Assembly: GCF_008123965.1 (NCBI RefSeq)
Contig: NZ_VSTH01000007.1
Span: 21,205-85,204, forward strand
DNA length: 64,000 nt
Direction: 5' to 3'
DNA from: Bradyrhizobium hipponense
Lineage (GTDB): Bacteria > Pseudomonadota > Alphaproteobacteria > Rhizobiales > Xanthobacteraceae
Position numbers and translations under genes: made by a program. A model generated the notes under the pieces. That model made no database searches, was not told where the DNA came from, and saw only the letters and a program-made list of their open reading frames with translations. Below are positions 42,487 through 52,025 of this stretch, in pieces; the stretch's first letter is position 1; the number at the start of each line of letters is the position of its first letter.

Positions 42487-43425
42487 ATGGACCAGTCACG
42501 GACGTCCCGGGGGCACGCGGTCGACCTGCAGCAGCTTCGATTTGCGGTAGCAGCCGCAGACTATGGGAGTATTCGGCAAGCCGCCGAGCTGCTGTCCGTT
42601 CGACACTCAATCCTGAGCCGATCCATTCGTCAGCTTGAGCATCTGATCGGCGTTGCCATATTCGAGCGCTCGGGCGGGGGCGTAAAGCCGACGCCGGCTG
42701 GACGAAGCGTTCTGAGGATGGCTGGGTTAATTTTGGAGCAGGTCGATGTGCTGGTAGCAACAGCAAAGTCGAATAGCCGAGGCGAAGTTGGCCGCCTTTC
42801 GATCGGCTTTTGCACCTCCATTTCAGCAGGCAATCTGCGAGCAACACTTAGCGAATTCAAGAACCGGCATCCTCGGGTCGAACTCGCGACGGTCGAGCGG
42901 TCGCGAACGCATCTCGAGACGGCGCTGCGAAATGGCACAGCGGACGTTCTCATCGTGGCTGGGGGCGCGCGACTGCCGGACAATAGCGTTCACCCACTTT
43001 GGAGTGAGCGTATCCTGGTTTCTTTGCCGGACAATCACGCATTGGCAACAGAAACTGTAGTCCATTGGACCGATCTCCGAAATGAGACCGTCGTGCTGAG
43101 CCAGCACGATCCCGGACGCGAGCTAGAGGATCTCTTGATATCAAAGCTTGTTTCTCCTGCGGATCGACCGAAGATCGAACGCCACGACGTCAGCCGCGGT
43201 ATCATCAAGAGTCTCGTCAGCATGAAGCTCGGGATCAGCCTGGTCCTGGAATCAGATGTTGGCGCGAGCCTAGCTGGCTTGGTCTATCGCGAGTTACGAG
43301 ATGGGACGGGGCCGACCCGGGTTGACTTTTCGGCACATTGGCGAGCCGATAACGACAATCCAGCCTTGGATATTTTTCTCAAACTCCTCGCTGAACGTTA
43401 CCCTTTGCTGTCCTCCGGCGAGTGA
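42487..43425 (+). CDS. LysR-family transcriptional regulator
   Basis: A 312-residue LysR regulator: N-terminal HTH (DLQQLRFAVAAADYGSIRQAAELL and HSILSRSIRQLEHLIG, split), then the substrate-binding domain. ATG at 42487. It runs rightward and overlaps the 3' end of the DUF2274 gene by 28 bp, so it marks the boundary between the catabolic block and the conjugation module. Targets unknown. Confidence 0.87.
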   Translation: MDQSRTSRGHAVDLQQLRFAVAAADYGSIRQAAELLSVRHSILSRSIRQLEHLIGVAIFERSGGGVKPTPAGRSVLRMAGLILEQVDVLVATAKSNSRGEVGRLSIGFCTSISAGNLRATLSEFKNRHPRVELATVERSRTHLETALRNGTADVLIVAGGARLPDNSVHPLWSERILVSLPDNHALATETVVHWTDLRNETVVLSQHDPGRELEDLLISKLVSPADRPKIERHDVSRGIIKSLVSMKLGISLVLESDVGASLAGLVYRELRDGTGPTRVDFSAHWRADNDNPALDIFLKLLAERYPLLSSGE

Positions 43426-43640
43426 ACCGCGCGTCGAAATTTTGCAAAGCCGCGATCCGTAGCCATGAACCGCGCCAGCATCGGTGCGATAAGCTTACCC
43501 GGTTCGCTGATGGGTTGACCGGATTCGCTTGCAACGGCTTTCGCATAGGCGAGCAGATCCCGATGTACAGAAGCCGGCAACTCAACGCTGACCCTAACGG
43601 GCTTGTCGTCAGGTAGCGCTCCAATCTTAAGCTTAGCCAT
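43398..43640 (-). CDS. DUF2274 family protein, last gene of the trb operon
   Basis: An 80-residue protein of the DUF2274 type (MAKLKIGALPDDKPVRVSVELP at the start, then a ribbon-helix-helix-like central part LPASVHRDLLAYAKAV). In Rhizobiales conjugation modules a DUF2274 gene commonly follows trbI, as here, 8 bp away. Possibly a small DNA-binding regulator. Role unknown. Confidence 0.72.
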   Translation of the reverse strand: MAKLKIGALPDDKPVRVSVELPASVHRDLLAYAKAVASESGQPISEPGKLIAPMLARFMATDRGFAKFRRAVHSPEDSKG

Positions 43641-43648
43641 AGGTGCCT

Positions 43649-44860
43649 TTACTCTCTGTATCGCTCGAGAACGAGATCGCGATTGACAAGGACGCGGATC
43701 GGAAAGCCCGGGCGGATGGTCAACGTTGGTTGAATATTGAGGCTGCGCCGAACCACCTGCTGTCCAGTTTGGTTTAGCGAGTCCGAGGCACCATGCCGCA
43801 GCGCCTGGATGATGGCGCTGTCGTTGCTATTGGTGTCGGACCCCGCACCTAGCTCTGTCCCTACAGCCAAGAACGTCGACAGCGCAGCCGCCTTGAACAA
43901 CTCACCCCAGTGATTGTCGACCTGGTCTTCGAGGCCTGCATAGCCGGCGCTGTCGGCACCGGGCTGCCGCTCCAGAACGATCGAGCGGCCGTTCGGCATG
44001 ATAAGCCGGGTCCAGACCAGCAGCACTCGCGACTGGCCGAACGCAACCTGGCTGTCATAACTGCCGATCAGCTTCGCTCCTTGGGGCACGAGCAAAGAGC
44101 GGCCGGTCGGAGTGTCGTATAAATTTTCTGTCACCTGCGCCGTGACTTGCCCGGGAAGGTCTGACCTGATCCCCGTGATCAGCGCTCCTGGAATCACCGT
44201 CCCAGCCTGCACAATGTATGGTGAAGCGGGCCTGCTGACGCGATCAGGGCTTACCGTGCGGCGATCCACAGAAGCGTTCACAAAGGCAAGTTTTCGGTCC
44301 TGCGCGTTTTGCGCAGATCCATCCTCGCCGGTGCTCATTGCGTTCGGCGGCACGAAGCGCTTGCCTCCAGCAGCCGCAGCGGCGGGCGGACGCACTTCTC
44401 TGCCATTGGTCGAAGCGAACAGATGGCTGATACGGGCCGCCTCGCTCTCTTGATCCCGGCGTTGCTGTTCCGGATCTCCGCCGGTCGCCGGCGACTGGCC
44501 TTGAGCAGCCAGGATTGGCCGTCCAAGATCGCCTGGGAGCGGCGGACCAAGCTGCGGCACGGTTTGGCGTGAAGCTCCAGTATAGTCCTTCGGCAGCGCC
44601 TCGATACCATCGGCAATATTGTGATGATCGGTGCTATAGAGCTCGTCGGTCGCCTGGTTGCGTGGGCGATTGCTTTGCAATGACCACAATACGGCTCCGC
44701 CGATAACCAGCAGGGCAACCGCGCTCCCTCCCGCCAGTACCTTGCGAGACAATCGGGTAACCCGCGGAGGTTCGGCTCGGAGGCGGAAGCTCCTGGATTG
44801 CTCATCCGGTGTTTGCGGCGGAATGACCCCGTCGGAATTATTTTCGTTCTGCGCGTTCAT
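43649..44860 (-). CDS. trbI: conjugal transfer protein TrbI (VirB10-like)
   Basis: A 403-residue inner-membrane protein. One TM helix lies at about 40-58 (VLAGGSAVALLVIGGAVLW), then a Pro-rich periplasmic linker and a C-terminal VirB10-type beta domain (AGTVIPGALITGIRSDLPG, QLTENLYDTPTG-like VTENLYDTPTGR, FPIRVLVNRDLVL). It bridges the inner and outer membrane of the type IV secretion channel. Start overlaps the trbG stop (ATGA). Good call from order and domain. Confidence 0.9.
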   Translation of the reverse strand: MNAQNENNSDGVIPPQTPDEQSRSFRLRAEPPRVTRLSRKVLAGGSAVALLVIGGAVLWSLQSNRPRNQATDELYSTDHHNIADGIEALPKDYTGASRQTVPQLGPPLPGDLGRPILAAQGQSPATGGDPEQQRRDQESEAARISHLFASTNGREVRPPAAAAAGGKRFVPPNAMSTGEDGSAQNAQDRKLAFVNASVDRRTVSPDRVSRPASPYIVQAGTVIPGALITGIRSDLPGQVTAQVTENLYDTPTGRSLLVPQGAKLIGSYDSQVAFGQSRVLLVWTRLIMPNGRSIVLERQPGADSAGYAGLEDQVDNHWGELFKAAALSTFLAVGTELGAGSDTNSNDSAIIQALRHGASDSLNQTGQQVVRRSLNIQPTLTIRPGFPIRVLVNRDLVLERYRE

Positions 44861-45891
44861 GACGACGGCCTCCCGTCGGTCCTGACAATTCTGACCTTCT
44901 GCTGGTGCTCACCACCCAGCCGCAGTTCTGCGGCTGCAAACAACCGATCGACGATCAGCACATTGCCGTAGGCGCGATAATTGACGAGTTCGGTCTTGCC
45001 ATAGGGTCCGATGACGAAGAGCGGTGGCATCTCGCCCTGGACAATCCCTTGCGGGAATTCGATATAGACCTTTCGGCCGTCATCATACGCCGCGAGCGGC
45101 CGCCAAGGCGGGCTGTCGCCCTCGATGGCATAACGAAAGACACGCTGCGCAGGATCTGGAATGGCGGGTCTGAGGGCGGCTGAGCGCGACCGTTCGCGAA
45201 CGGTGTCCGGATAGTACCAGGCAACAGACGGCATGTACGGCCGCTCCCGGGAGCGGAGCTCGATCAGGTAGGTGCGCCGGTCGGTATTGACGACAAGATT
45301 GGTTTCGATCGAAGCCCGGGTCGGCTTCACCAGGATGTGGACGCGACGCGTATCCCCGCTCCCGCTCTCGGTATCTCCGACGACCCAGCGCACGGTATCG
45401 CCGGCCGCGATCGGTCCAGTTCCCGTCAATTGCTCTCCTTCTTCCAGGGCAATGTCCGTGATCTGTCCGGGAGCAGCGTAGACCTGGTACAGCGCACCGG
45501 GGCTGAAGGCGTAAATCTGCGCCGCGTTAAAGTATCCCCTTTTCCGCGGCTCGACTCGCGCGGCGCTGTTTGCGGTCTCAACCCGGCTCACCGGTTCAGT
45601 CTCTTCCTTGGCCCCCGACTTGCCACCGAGAACCGGTTTCCAGAGCGGTGGAACGTGAAGCGGCTGAGGTCGGTCATCGAGTGCCGCTGGAGGCGCTGGC
45701 AACGGCGGGACCTCGGCGTCATAGCTGATTTCCGACGGAATGTAGCTGGCGCATCCAGCAAGGGCAGATGTGCCAAGCAGCAGAGCTGGTAAGAGGGCGC
45801 GCCTCAAAGCGGCGAGCTTGCACCTGCTCGAGCTGAACCTGCGGTATTGGATCGGACCGTTTGAACACATGTCACGCGTCGTATTGATCAC
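44857..45891 (-). CDS. trbG: conjugal transfer protein TrbG (VirB9-like)
   Basis: A 344-residue VirB9-type protein with a lipoprotein-like signal (LLGTSALAGCASY, Cys after LAG), a FSPGALYQVYAAPGQITDIAL strand region typical of VirB9, and a C-terminal VIGPYGKTELVNYRAYGNVLIVDRLF. It forms the outer-membrane part of the pilus channel with TrbI. A GTG start at 45891 has AAGGAG 8 nt upstream and overlaps the trbF stop; an ATG at 45870 is the alternative. Confidence 0.88.
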   Translation of the reverse strand: MINTTRDMCSNGPIQYRRFSSSRCKLAALRRALLPALLLGTSALAGCASYIPSEISYDAEVPPLPAPPAALDDRPQPLHVPPLWKPVLGGKSGAKEETEPVSRVETANSAARVEPRKRGYFNAAQIYAFSPGALYQVYAAPGQITDIALEEGEQLTGTGPIAAGDTVRWVVGDTESGSGDTRRVHILVKPTRASIETNLVVNTDRRTYLIELRSRERPYMPSVAWYYPDTVRERSRSAALRPAIPDPAQRVFRYAIEGDSPPWRPLAAYDDGRKVYIEFPQGIVQGEMPPLFVIGPYGKTELVNYRAYGNVLIVDRLFAAAELRLGGEHQQKVRIVRTDGRPSS

Positions 45892-46571
45892 TGACCCAAC
45901 TCCTTCGACCAGTTGATGGCGCGGACGTAGACGCCAAGGGGATTCTTGCGCAGGTGTTCGGCATCATGCGGCGTCTCGATTGCCACGGTGAGAATCGCGG
46001 TCCAGCGCTCGGTCGCGCTCAATGAGCCGTTCTCGTAGATGCGTTGGATCCAGGCGACTCGGAAACTCTCCGAAGACGCACGGATGACGCTCGACACATC
46101 GACCGAGATCTGCGCCTTGCCCAGTTTGGCAAAGGGATCATTGTTACGCGCAAAATCGTTGAGCGCGGCCGCGCCACGATCGGTCGTAAAGTCATACGCC
46201 CTAAGCCAGTTCTGGCGCAGAACAATGCCATCGGCCGGCAAGCCTCTGACATCCTCGATAAAGCGCGCCAGGTGATATGCGATTTGAGCGTCGGTGGGCT
46301 GATAGTCGATGTTGGCTGGCGCAACCCGCTGGGCCTGGCCCAGGCGATCAACCTCGACGACCCAAGGCGTGATCGATCCCTGCGCTGACTGCCAAACAAG
46401 TCCACCAGCCAGGCCGCCCGACAGCATGAGGCAGCCAAAGGCCATCAAGCGCCAGTTCTTCGCCTGCACGCGCGCAGATCCAATGCGTTCGTCCCAGACT
46501 TGCGCTGCTTTTTGGTAGGGCGTGACCGGCTCGGGCATGCGCCCGTAGTGAACGGAAGGTCGTCTGAACAT
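45888..46571 (-). CDS. trbF: conjugal transfer protein TrbF (VirB8-like)
   Basis: A 227-residue protein: short cytosolic part (MFRRPSVHYGRMPEPVTPYQKAAQVWDERIGS, split), TM helix about 43-61, then a periplasmic VirB8 domain (NDPFAKLGKAQISVDV, SFRVAWIQRIYENGSLSATERWTAIL). VirB8 nucleates channel assembly. The ATG at 46571 matches the family start; a longer open frame upstream is out-of-frame trbL sequence and was rejected. Confidence 0.9.
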   Translation of the reverse strand: MFRRPSVHYGRMPEPVTPYQKAAQVWDERIGSARVQAKNWRLMAFGCLMLSGGLAGGLVWQSAQGSITPWVVEVDRLGQAQRVAPANIDYQPTDAQIAYHLARFIEDVRGLPADGIVLRQNWLRAYDFTTDRGAAALNDFARNNDPFAKLGKAQISVDVSSVIRASSESFRVAWIQRIYENGSLSATERWTAILTVAIETPHDAEHLRKNPLGVYVRAINWSKELGQ

Positions 46572-46672
46572 GGATAGTTGCCCCTGAGATCCAGTGATTA
46601 GTTTCGAGTAGTGCGGTGTGCCGTTTGATCCGCTGCTGACGGCGCCCGGCGAACCGGCAGGTTGGCTGCCTC

Positions 46673-47902
46673 TCAGCGCTCTCCGTCCGAGAGATCGACA
46701 GAAGAGCCGCTGCCGCCATGGTCGCCAGAGCGAACAGCATGACCGGCCGCCGAGGCGCCGTGCCGAATGGTCTGGGCCCGCTTCATGCGCCGCGCCCAAT
46801 CGGGTTGCCCCTCTGTGGATGTGCTCGCAGCCGGCTCGCTCGCTTGCCCGCTGCCGACGAATGCGGCCGCGGCTCGACGTAACGGGCTCATGAGCGCCGA
46901 GCCACCCGCCTCGGCGACACCAGCAAGACCGGCGGTTCGATACGCCGCGGATGTGCCGCTCACGATGGCAGCTCCACCGCGCCCCGCGCCTGCAAACGCA
47001 CCACCAGCCAGACCAGCGCCACCGGCGGCAAGGCCGGCACCTGCCGCAACGACGCCGCCGGCAGCAAGGCCTGTTCCAATTGCGGCGCCGGCGCCGAGCT
47101 GCGGTCCGCCTGACACCAGCCCGTTTGCGATTCCCGGTCCGAAGATACCGAGGCCCAGCAGGGAGAGCGCCGCAAGCACCAGCGTCATCGCATCTTCGAT
47201 TGTTGGCTGCGCGCCGCCAAATCCCGCCGTGAACTGTGAGAACAGGGTGGAGCCAATGCCCACGATGACGGCCAGGACCAAAACCTTGATCCCGGACGAT
47301 ATGACGTTGCCGAGCACCCGCTCCGCCGCGAAGGCCGTCTTCCCAAACAGGCCAAAGGGTATGAGCACAAAGCCGGCCAACGTCGTGAGCTTGAACTCGA
47401 TCAGTGTAACGAAGAGCTGGATCGCCAGAATGAAGAAGGCGAGCAGCACCACGACCCATGCGAACAGGAGAACGACGATCTGGACAAAATTCTCGAAGAA
47501 GCTGATGTAGCCCATCAGATTCGAGATCGAATCGAGCATCGGCCTCCCCGCGTCGAGCCCGACTTGGGCGATTTTTCCCGGGCGGAGAAAGTCTGACGCG
47601 GAGAGGCTCGAGCCAGAGGCTTTCAGACCAAGCCCGGCAAAGCTCTCGAAGACGATCCGTGCGAGGTTATTCCAATTGCCGATCAGATAGGCAAAGACGC
47701 CAACGAATAGCGTTTTCTTGACGAGACGCGCGATGATGTCTTCGTCCGTGCCCCAGCTCCAGAAAAGTGCTGCGAGGGTGATATCGATCGCGGCCAGCGT
47801 TGTCGCCAGATATCCCACCTCGCCACCCAAAAGCCCGAAGCCGTTGTCGATGTAGCGGGTGAATGTCTCGAGGAACTGGTCGATGATGCCGGTGCCGGTC
47901 AT
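46673..47902 (-). CDS. trbL: conjugal transfer protein TrbL (VirB6-like)
   Basis: A 409-residue polytopic membrane protein with about six hydrophobic segments between residues 20 and 270 and a long Ala/Gly-rich, charged C-terminal tail (GGVVAAGAGLAAGGAGLAGG and the final SDGER). VirB6-family TrbL forms part of the inner-membrane channel. ATG overlaps the trbK stop (ATGA). The Gly/Ala tail is typical of TrbL. Confidence 0.88.
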   Translation of the reverse strand: MTGTGIIDQFLETFTRYIDNGFGLLGGEVGYLATTLAAIDITLAALFWSWGTDEDIIARLVKKTLFVGVFAYLIGNWNNLARIVFESFAGLGLKASGSSLSASDFLRPGKIAQVGLDAGRPMLDSISNLMGYISFFENFVQIVVLLFAWVVVLLAFFILAIQLFVTLIEFKLTTLAGFVLIPFGLFGKTAFAAERVLGNVISSGIKVLVLAVIVGIGSTLFSQFTAGFGGAQPTIEDAMTLVLAALSLLGLGIFGPGIANGLVSGGPQLGAGAAIGTGLAAGGVVAAGAGLAAGGAGLAGGAFAGAGRGGAAIVSGTSAAYRTAGLAGVAEAGGSALMSPLRRAAAAFVGSGQASEPAASTSTEGQPDWARRMKRAQTIRHGASAAGHAVRSGDHGGSGSSVDLSDGER

Positions 47903-48255
47903 AGCTTACCTTCCTCGGGCACCCCGGCTGACGGATATCCCTGCGGCATCCGGCTCTGGTCTTTTGGCGCGGGTGCCAGCCCGATTGCTGAAGCGGCAGC
48001 ACCGTCCCTGTTGCCGAGAAAGCGACGGCGGTTTTCGGTCCAGACCTTCTGGCAATGCTGATAGTTCGCTGCATCTTCCAAAGAGACGCTGCGGCAGCGC
48101 GCAAGCTCGGACCGGTGAACGTCTTTGGTCTGCTCTGCCCTTGGCGGCGCAGATGTATCTTCTCCGCCACGAAGTTGGATCGCGCAGCCTGCGACCACCA
48201 GCACCCCGACCGACATGAGTAGCGATAGCGCTTTGAACGGGCCTGTATCGGTCAT
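47899..48255 (-). CDS. trbK: small lipoprotein, TrbK-type entry-exclusion candidate
   Basis: A 118-residue protein with a lipobox (VLVVAGCAI, Cys near residue 22) and a short polar mature part including a RCRSVSLEDAANYQHCQKVW segment. By position between trbJ and trbL it corresponds to TrbK, the entry-exclusion lipoprotein of Ti-type plasmid transfer systems. Sequence conservation of TrbK is low, so the call rests on position, size and lipobox. Confidence 0.68.
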   Translation of the reverse strand: MTDTGPFKALSLLMSVGVLVVAGCAIQLRGGEDTSAPPRAEQTKDVHRSELARCRSVSLEDAANYQHCQKVWTENRRRFLGNRDGAAASAIGLAPAPKDQSRMPQGYPSAGVPEEGKL

Positions 48256-48986
48256 CAGTGGAACATCCGCACGTCCTGGGATTGATAGCCCTGCCCCGGC
48301 GCCAGAAATCGCCGGAGCTGTTCACGGCTCTGGTCCTGGGCTGCCGCACGCTGCGCCGCTTCAAGGCTCTGGGCCCGCCCCTGTGCCGCGACAGTGGCGG
48401 TGAGATCTGCAAGCTGCTGCGCCTGAAGCGCGAGGATCTGGTTGCCGGCCTGAGTCGCCTGCAAGGCGCCGCTCGCAACCTGGCTCGACGTCACCAGCGC
48501 CGATGTCTGGATGCGATTGGTGTCGAGGTTGCCGACGACACCGGCCTGGACCCGGAGCGAGTCCTGCAACGCGGCGACCGAGTTTTGCCAGCGGGATTGA
48601 GCATTATTGATCAGCAGTTGGCTGGACTGGCTGCCGCTGGCCGGCGCATAGCTGGTCGAAAACGCGTGGTCGATCTGCTGGACGTCGTAGGCGATGCGTT
48701 GGGCCTGGGCCAGTAGCTGCTGCGTCCGCTGGATCGAGGATTGTAGCTGCTGGAGCGAGGAATACGGCAGACTCGCCAGATTTTTGGCCTGATTGATCAG
48801 CATCTGCGCTTCGTTCTGCAACGAGGTGATCTGGTTGCTGATCTGCTGCAGCTCGCGTGCGGCAGTCAGCACGTTCTGGATGTAATTGTTCGGATCGAAG
48901 ACGATCCACTGCGCTCGTGCGGGTGCCGTGACGCAAAGCGTGAGGGCGATCGTGCCAGCGGCGACGAATAGACCGAGGCGCCTCAT
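48255..48986 (-). CDS. trbJ: conjugal transfer protein TrbJ (VirB5-like)
   Basis: A 243-residue secreted protein with a signal peptide (cleavage near APARAQ), then a long coiled-coil, Gln-rich body (TAARELQQISNQITSLQNEAQ, split). TrbJ is the VirB5-like minor pilin or adhesin. Start overlaps the trbE stop, and its own stop overlaps trbK (TGATG). Confidence 0.87.
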   Translation of the reverse strand: MRRLGLFVAAGTIALTLCVTAPARAQWIVFDPNNYIQNVLTAARELQQISNQITSLQNEAQMLINQAKNLASLPYSSLQQLQSSIQRTQQLLAQAQRIAYDVQQIDHAFSTSYAPASGSQSSQLLINNAQSRWQNSVAALQDSLRVQAGVVGNLDTNRIQTSALVTSSQVASGALQATQAGNQILALQAQQLADLTATVAAQGRAQSLEAAQRAAAQDQSREQLRRFLAPGQGYQSQDVRMFH

Positions 48987-51424
48987 TGCGACCTCTCCAG
49001 ATTGACGAGACTGGGAATCAGGTCCGTGGCCCAGGCGACGCCGCGGTGCTGGAGCCAGGCCGGCACGAAGCCGTCAGGTCCATGTTCGGAGAAGAGCTGC
49101 GCGATGGCAGCCTGATCGGTCTTGGATGAGGCCGCCGTGAATGCGAGTGCAACTTCGCCTAGGCCAAGTTCGAACATCCGATTGCCGCGACGGGACTGGC
49201 AGTAGTAGTCACGCTTGGGCGTTGCCCGGCTCAGGAGCTCGATCTGGCGGTCATTCAGACCGAAGCGGCGATAGATTGCCGTAATCTGCGGTTCGATGGC
49301 TCGTTCGTTCGGCAGCAATAGCCGCGTTGGACAGCTTTCGATGATCGCGGGGGCAATCGCCGAACCGTCGATGTCCGAAAGCGACTGGGTGGCGAAGATG
49401 ACTGACGCATTCTTCTTGCGAAGCGTCTTCAGCCACTCCCGAAGCTGGCCGGAAAAATCGTCATCGTCCAGGGCGAGCCAGCCTTCATCGACGATGAGAA
49501 GCGTGGGCCGGCCGTCGAGCCGATCTCCAATGCGATGAAACAGGTACGCCAGCACGGCCGGCGCCGCGCTCGTTCCGATCAAGCCTTCAGTCTCGAACGC
49601 CTGGACGGAGGATTCGCCAAGGCGCTCGAATTCGGCATCAAGCAAGCGCCCGGACGAGCCGCCAAGGCAATAGGGTTGCAGGGCGCGTTTCAGAGAGTTC
49701 GATTGCAAGAGGACTGACAGGCCCGTCAGCGTACGTTCCTCCCTCGGCGCTGACGCGAGAGATGTCAGCGCCGACCACAGATGGTCCTTGACCTCTGGGG
49801 TGATCTCGACCTTTTCGCGTGCCAGGATTGCACCGACCCATTCGGTGGCCCATCCGCGCTCGGAAGGGTCGTCGATCCAGGCCAGCGGCTGTAACGCGAC
49901 GGGTTGATCGCCTCCGTCAGACAAGGCACCACCGAGATCATGCCAATCGCCACTCATGGCGAGCGCGGCCGCCCGAATCGAACCGCCAAAGTCGAACGCA
50001 AACACTTGGGAGTTCGGGTAACGGCGGAACTGCATTGCCATGAGGGCGAGCAGGACCGACTTGCCAGCACCTGTCGGCCCAACCACCAGGGTATGGCCGA
50101 CGTCACCGACGTGAAGCGAAAACCGGAACGGTGTTGAACCCTCGGTCTTGCCGAACAGGAGCGGCGGACCGCCAAAATACAGATCCCTCGCCTCGCCTGC
50201 CCATACAGCCGACATCGGAATCATATGAGCGAGGTTGAGGGTCGAGACCGGCGGTTGCCGCACATTGGCATAGACATGCCCGGGCAGACTGCCGAGCCAA
50301 GCTTCCACGGCGTTCACCGTCTCGATCATGCAGGTGAAATCGCGGCCCTGAACGACCTTCTCGACCAAGCGAAGCTTTTCGTCGGCAGCGTTGGGATCAG
50401 CGTCCCAGACGGTGATCGTTGCCGTGACAAAGGCTTGTCCGATCTGGTCCGATCCCAGTTCCTGCAAAGCCGCGTCGGCATCAAGCGCCTTATTGTGAGC
50501 GTCAGTATCGAGCAGCGTCGACGCCTCGTTGGTCACAACCTCCTTGAGAATGGCGCCGATGGACTTTCTCTTGGCGAACCACTGCCGGCGGATCTTGGTG
50601 AGCAGCTTGGTGGCATCGGTCTTGTCGAGCATGATCGCCCGCGTCGACCAGCGGTACGAGAATGGCAGGCGATTGAGGTCATCGAGAATTCCAGGCGTCG
50701 TCGCGCCCGGAAAGCCGACGATCGTCAGAACCCGCAGATTGGCCGAGCCCAACATCGGCTCGAGCCCGCCGGTTAACGGCTGGTCCGCCAACAGTGCATC
50801 GATGTACATGGGAATTTCGGGCACGCGAACACGATGCCGCTTGGTCGAAATCGTCGAGTGCAGATAGGTCAGCGTGCCCTGATCATCGAGCCATGCGCAT
50901 TCGGGCATGAAGCCTTCCAGAAGCCCGAGTACGCGGCTGGTTTGATCGATAAAGCCGCGAAGTACCTCGCGAGCATCGGCTCCAACGGTCCGATCGCGCC
51001 CTTCATAGAGCAATCGCTCCGCCTTGGCCGCTCCCTCTTCCGGAGGCAGATAGAGGAAAGTCAGGAAGTAGCTGGACTCATAGTGGGCGCCCGCCTCCTC
51101 GAACTGGGCCCTGCGCTCGGCGTCGACCAGCGCGGATGCGACATCCGGAAATGTGCTCGGAGGATAGCTGCCGGCAAAATGGCGCTGCGCCTCAACGAAC
51201 ACGGCCCAGCCAGATCCCAGCCGGCGAAGTGCGTTGTTCAGACGACCTGCGACACCGACAAGCTCAGCCGGCACCGCACTGTCGAGGTCGGGTCCGCGGA
51301 ACTTCGCTGTCCGCTGGAACGAGCCGTCCTTGTTCAGGATGATGCCCTCGTCGACGAGGGCTGCCCAGGGTAGGAAATCCGCAAGACGCGCATTGGAATG
51401 GCGATATTCGGCAAGGTTCATCAT
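48983..51424 (-). CDS. trbE: conjugal transfer ATPase TrbE (VirB4-like)
   Basis: An 813-residue ATPase. Walker A GPTGAGKSVLLALMAMQF near 450-467 and Walker B LLIVDEGWLAL near 630-640 with a downstream RKKNASVIFATQSLSDI. N-terminal DFLPWAALVDEGIIL is typical of TrbE. It energises pilus assembly. ATGs at 51424 and 51421; the longer upstream frame is a false extension into trbD. Confidence 0.92.
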   Translation of the reverse strand: MMNLAEYRHSNARLADFLPWAALVDEGIILNKDGSFQRTAKFRGPDLDSAVPAELVGVAGRLNNALRRLGSGWAVFVEAQRHFAGSYPPSTFPDVASALVDAERRAQFEEAGAHYESSYFLTFLYLPPEEGAAKAERLLYEGRDRTVGADAREVLRGFIDQTSRVLGLLEGFMPECAWLDDQGTLTYLHSTISTKRHRVRVPEIPMYIDALLADQPLTGGLEPMLGSANLRVLTIVGFPGATTPGILDDLNRLPFSYRWSTRAIMLDKTDATKLLTKIRRQWFAKRKSIGAILKEVVTNEASTLLDTDAHNKALDADAALQELGSDQIGQAFVTATITVWDADPNAADEKLRLVEKVVQGRDFTCMIETVNAVEAWLGSLPGHVYANVRQPPVSTLNLAHMIPMSAVWAGEARDLYFGGPPLLFGKTEGSTPFRFSLHVGDVGHTLVVGPTGAGKSVLLALMAMQFRRYPNSQVFAFDFGGSIRAAALAMSGDWHDLGGALSDGGDQPVALQPLAWIDDPSERGWATEWVGAILAREKVEITPEVKDHLWSALTSLASAPREERTLTGLSVLLQSNSLKRALQPYCLGGSSGRLLDAEFERLGESSVQAFETEGLIGTSAAPAVLAYLFHRIGDRLDGRPTLLIVDEGWLALDDDDFSGQLREWLKTLRKKNASVIFATQSLSDIDGSAIAPAIIESCPTRLLLPNERAIEPQITAIYRRFGLNDRQIELLSRATPKRDYYCQSRRGNRMFELGLGEVALAFTAASSKTDQAAIAQLFSEHGPDGFVPAWLQHRGVAWATDLIPSLVNLERSQ

Positions 51425-51434
51425 GACCGAGAAC

Positions 51435-51698
51435 TCAGATGTTGAGATGACCGGGAATGCGCAGATGTCGGCGCACCACATCAACGAAGGCGGGATCGCG
51501 CCTGGCGGCCCAGACCGCGGCCATGTGGCCGATCAACCAGAGGACGAGACCTGCGATCCAGAGCCGCAAGCCCAGTCCAAGGGCAGCTGCCAACGTGCCG
51601 TTGACGATCGCGACCGCGCGCGGCGCACCGCCCATCAGGATCGGCTCGGTGAGCGCGCGGTGAACGGGCACGACAAACCCTGCGACCGGGTCATCCAT
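51435..51698 (-). CDS. trbD: conjugal transfer protein TrbD (VirB3-like)
   Basis: An 87-residue membrane protein with two hydrophobic segments (about 27-47 and 46-60) and the VirB3-type HRALTEPILMGGAPRAVAIVNG N-terminus (split). Its ATG overlaps the trbC stop by one base (TGATG), showing coupling. Confidence 0.85.
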   Translation of the reverse strand: MDDPVAGFVVPVHRALTEPILMGGAPRAVAIVNGTLAAALGLGLRLWIAGLVLWLIGHMAAVWAARRDPAFVDVVRRHLRIPGHLNI

Positions 51699-52024
51699 CA
51701 GATCACAACCCCGCCGCCGAAGGAGAAGAACGACAGAAAGAAGCTCGAGGCCGCAAACGCGATCGACAGACCGAACACGATCTGGATCAGCCTGCGAAAA
51801 CCACCTGACGAATCCCCGAATGCGAGCGTGAGCCCGGTCACGACGATGATGATGACTGCGATGATCTTGGCGACCGGCCCCTCGACCGACTGCAGGATCT
51901 GATTGAGCGGCTGCTCCCATGGCATGTTCGAGCCGGCCGCCCATGCGGGCGCTGTCGTCAGCACAATCGGGCTGGCAATCGCGAGCAAAGCAGCTTCTCG
52001 TAGAATTCGGAATCGTGGACGCAT
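51698..52024 (-). CDS. trbC: conjugal transfer pilin TrbC (VirB2-like)
   Basis: A 108-residue pilin precursor with an N-terminal signal (MRPRFRILREAALLAIASP, cleavage near APAWAAG) and two TM helices (IIAVIIIVVTGLTLAFG and LIQIVFGLSIAFAASSFF). VirB2-type subunit of the conjugative pilus. Confidence 0.88.
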   Translation of the reverse strand: MRPRFRILREAALLAIASPIVLTTAPAWAAGSNMPWEQPLNQILQSVEGPVAKIIAVIIIVVTGLTLAFGDSSGGFRRLIQIVFGLSIAFAASSFFLSFFSFGGGVVI

Positions 52025-52025
52025 G

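Noticed and set aside
46572..47459. Long in-frame extension upstream of TrbF
   Set aside because: It is the shadow of trbL in another frame; the TrbF family start and position support 46571.
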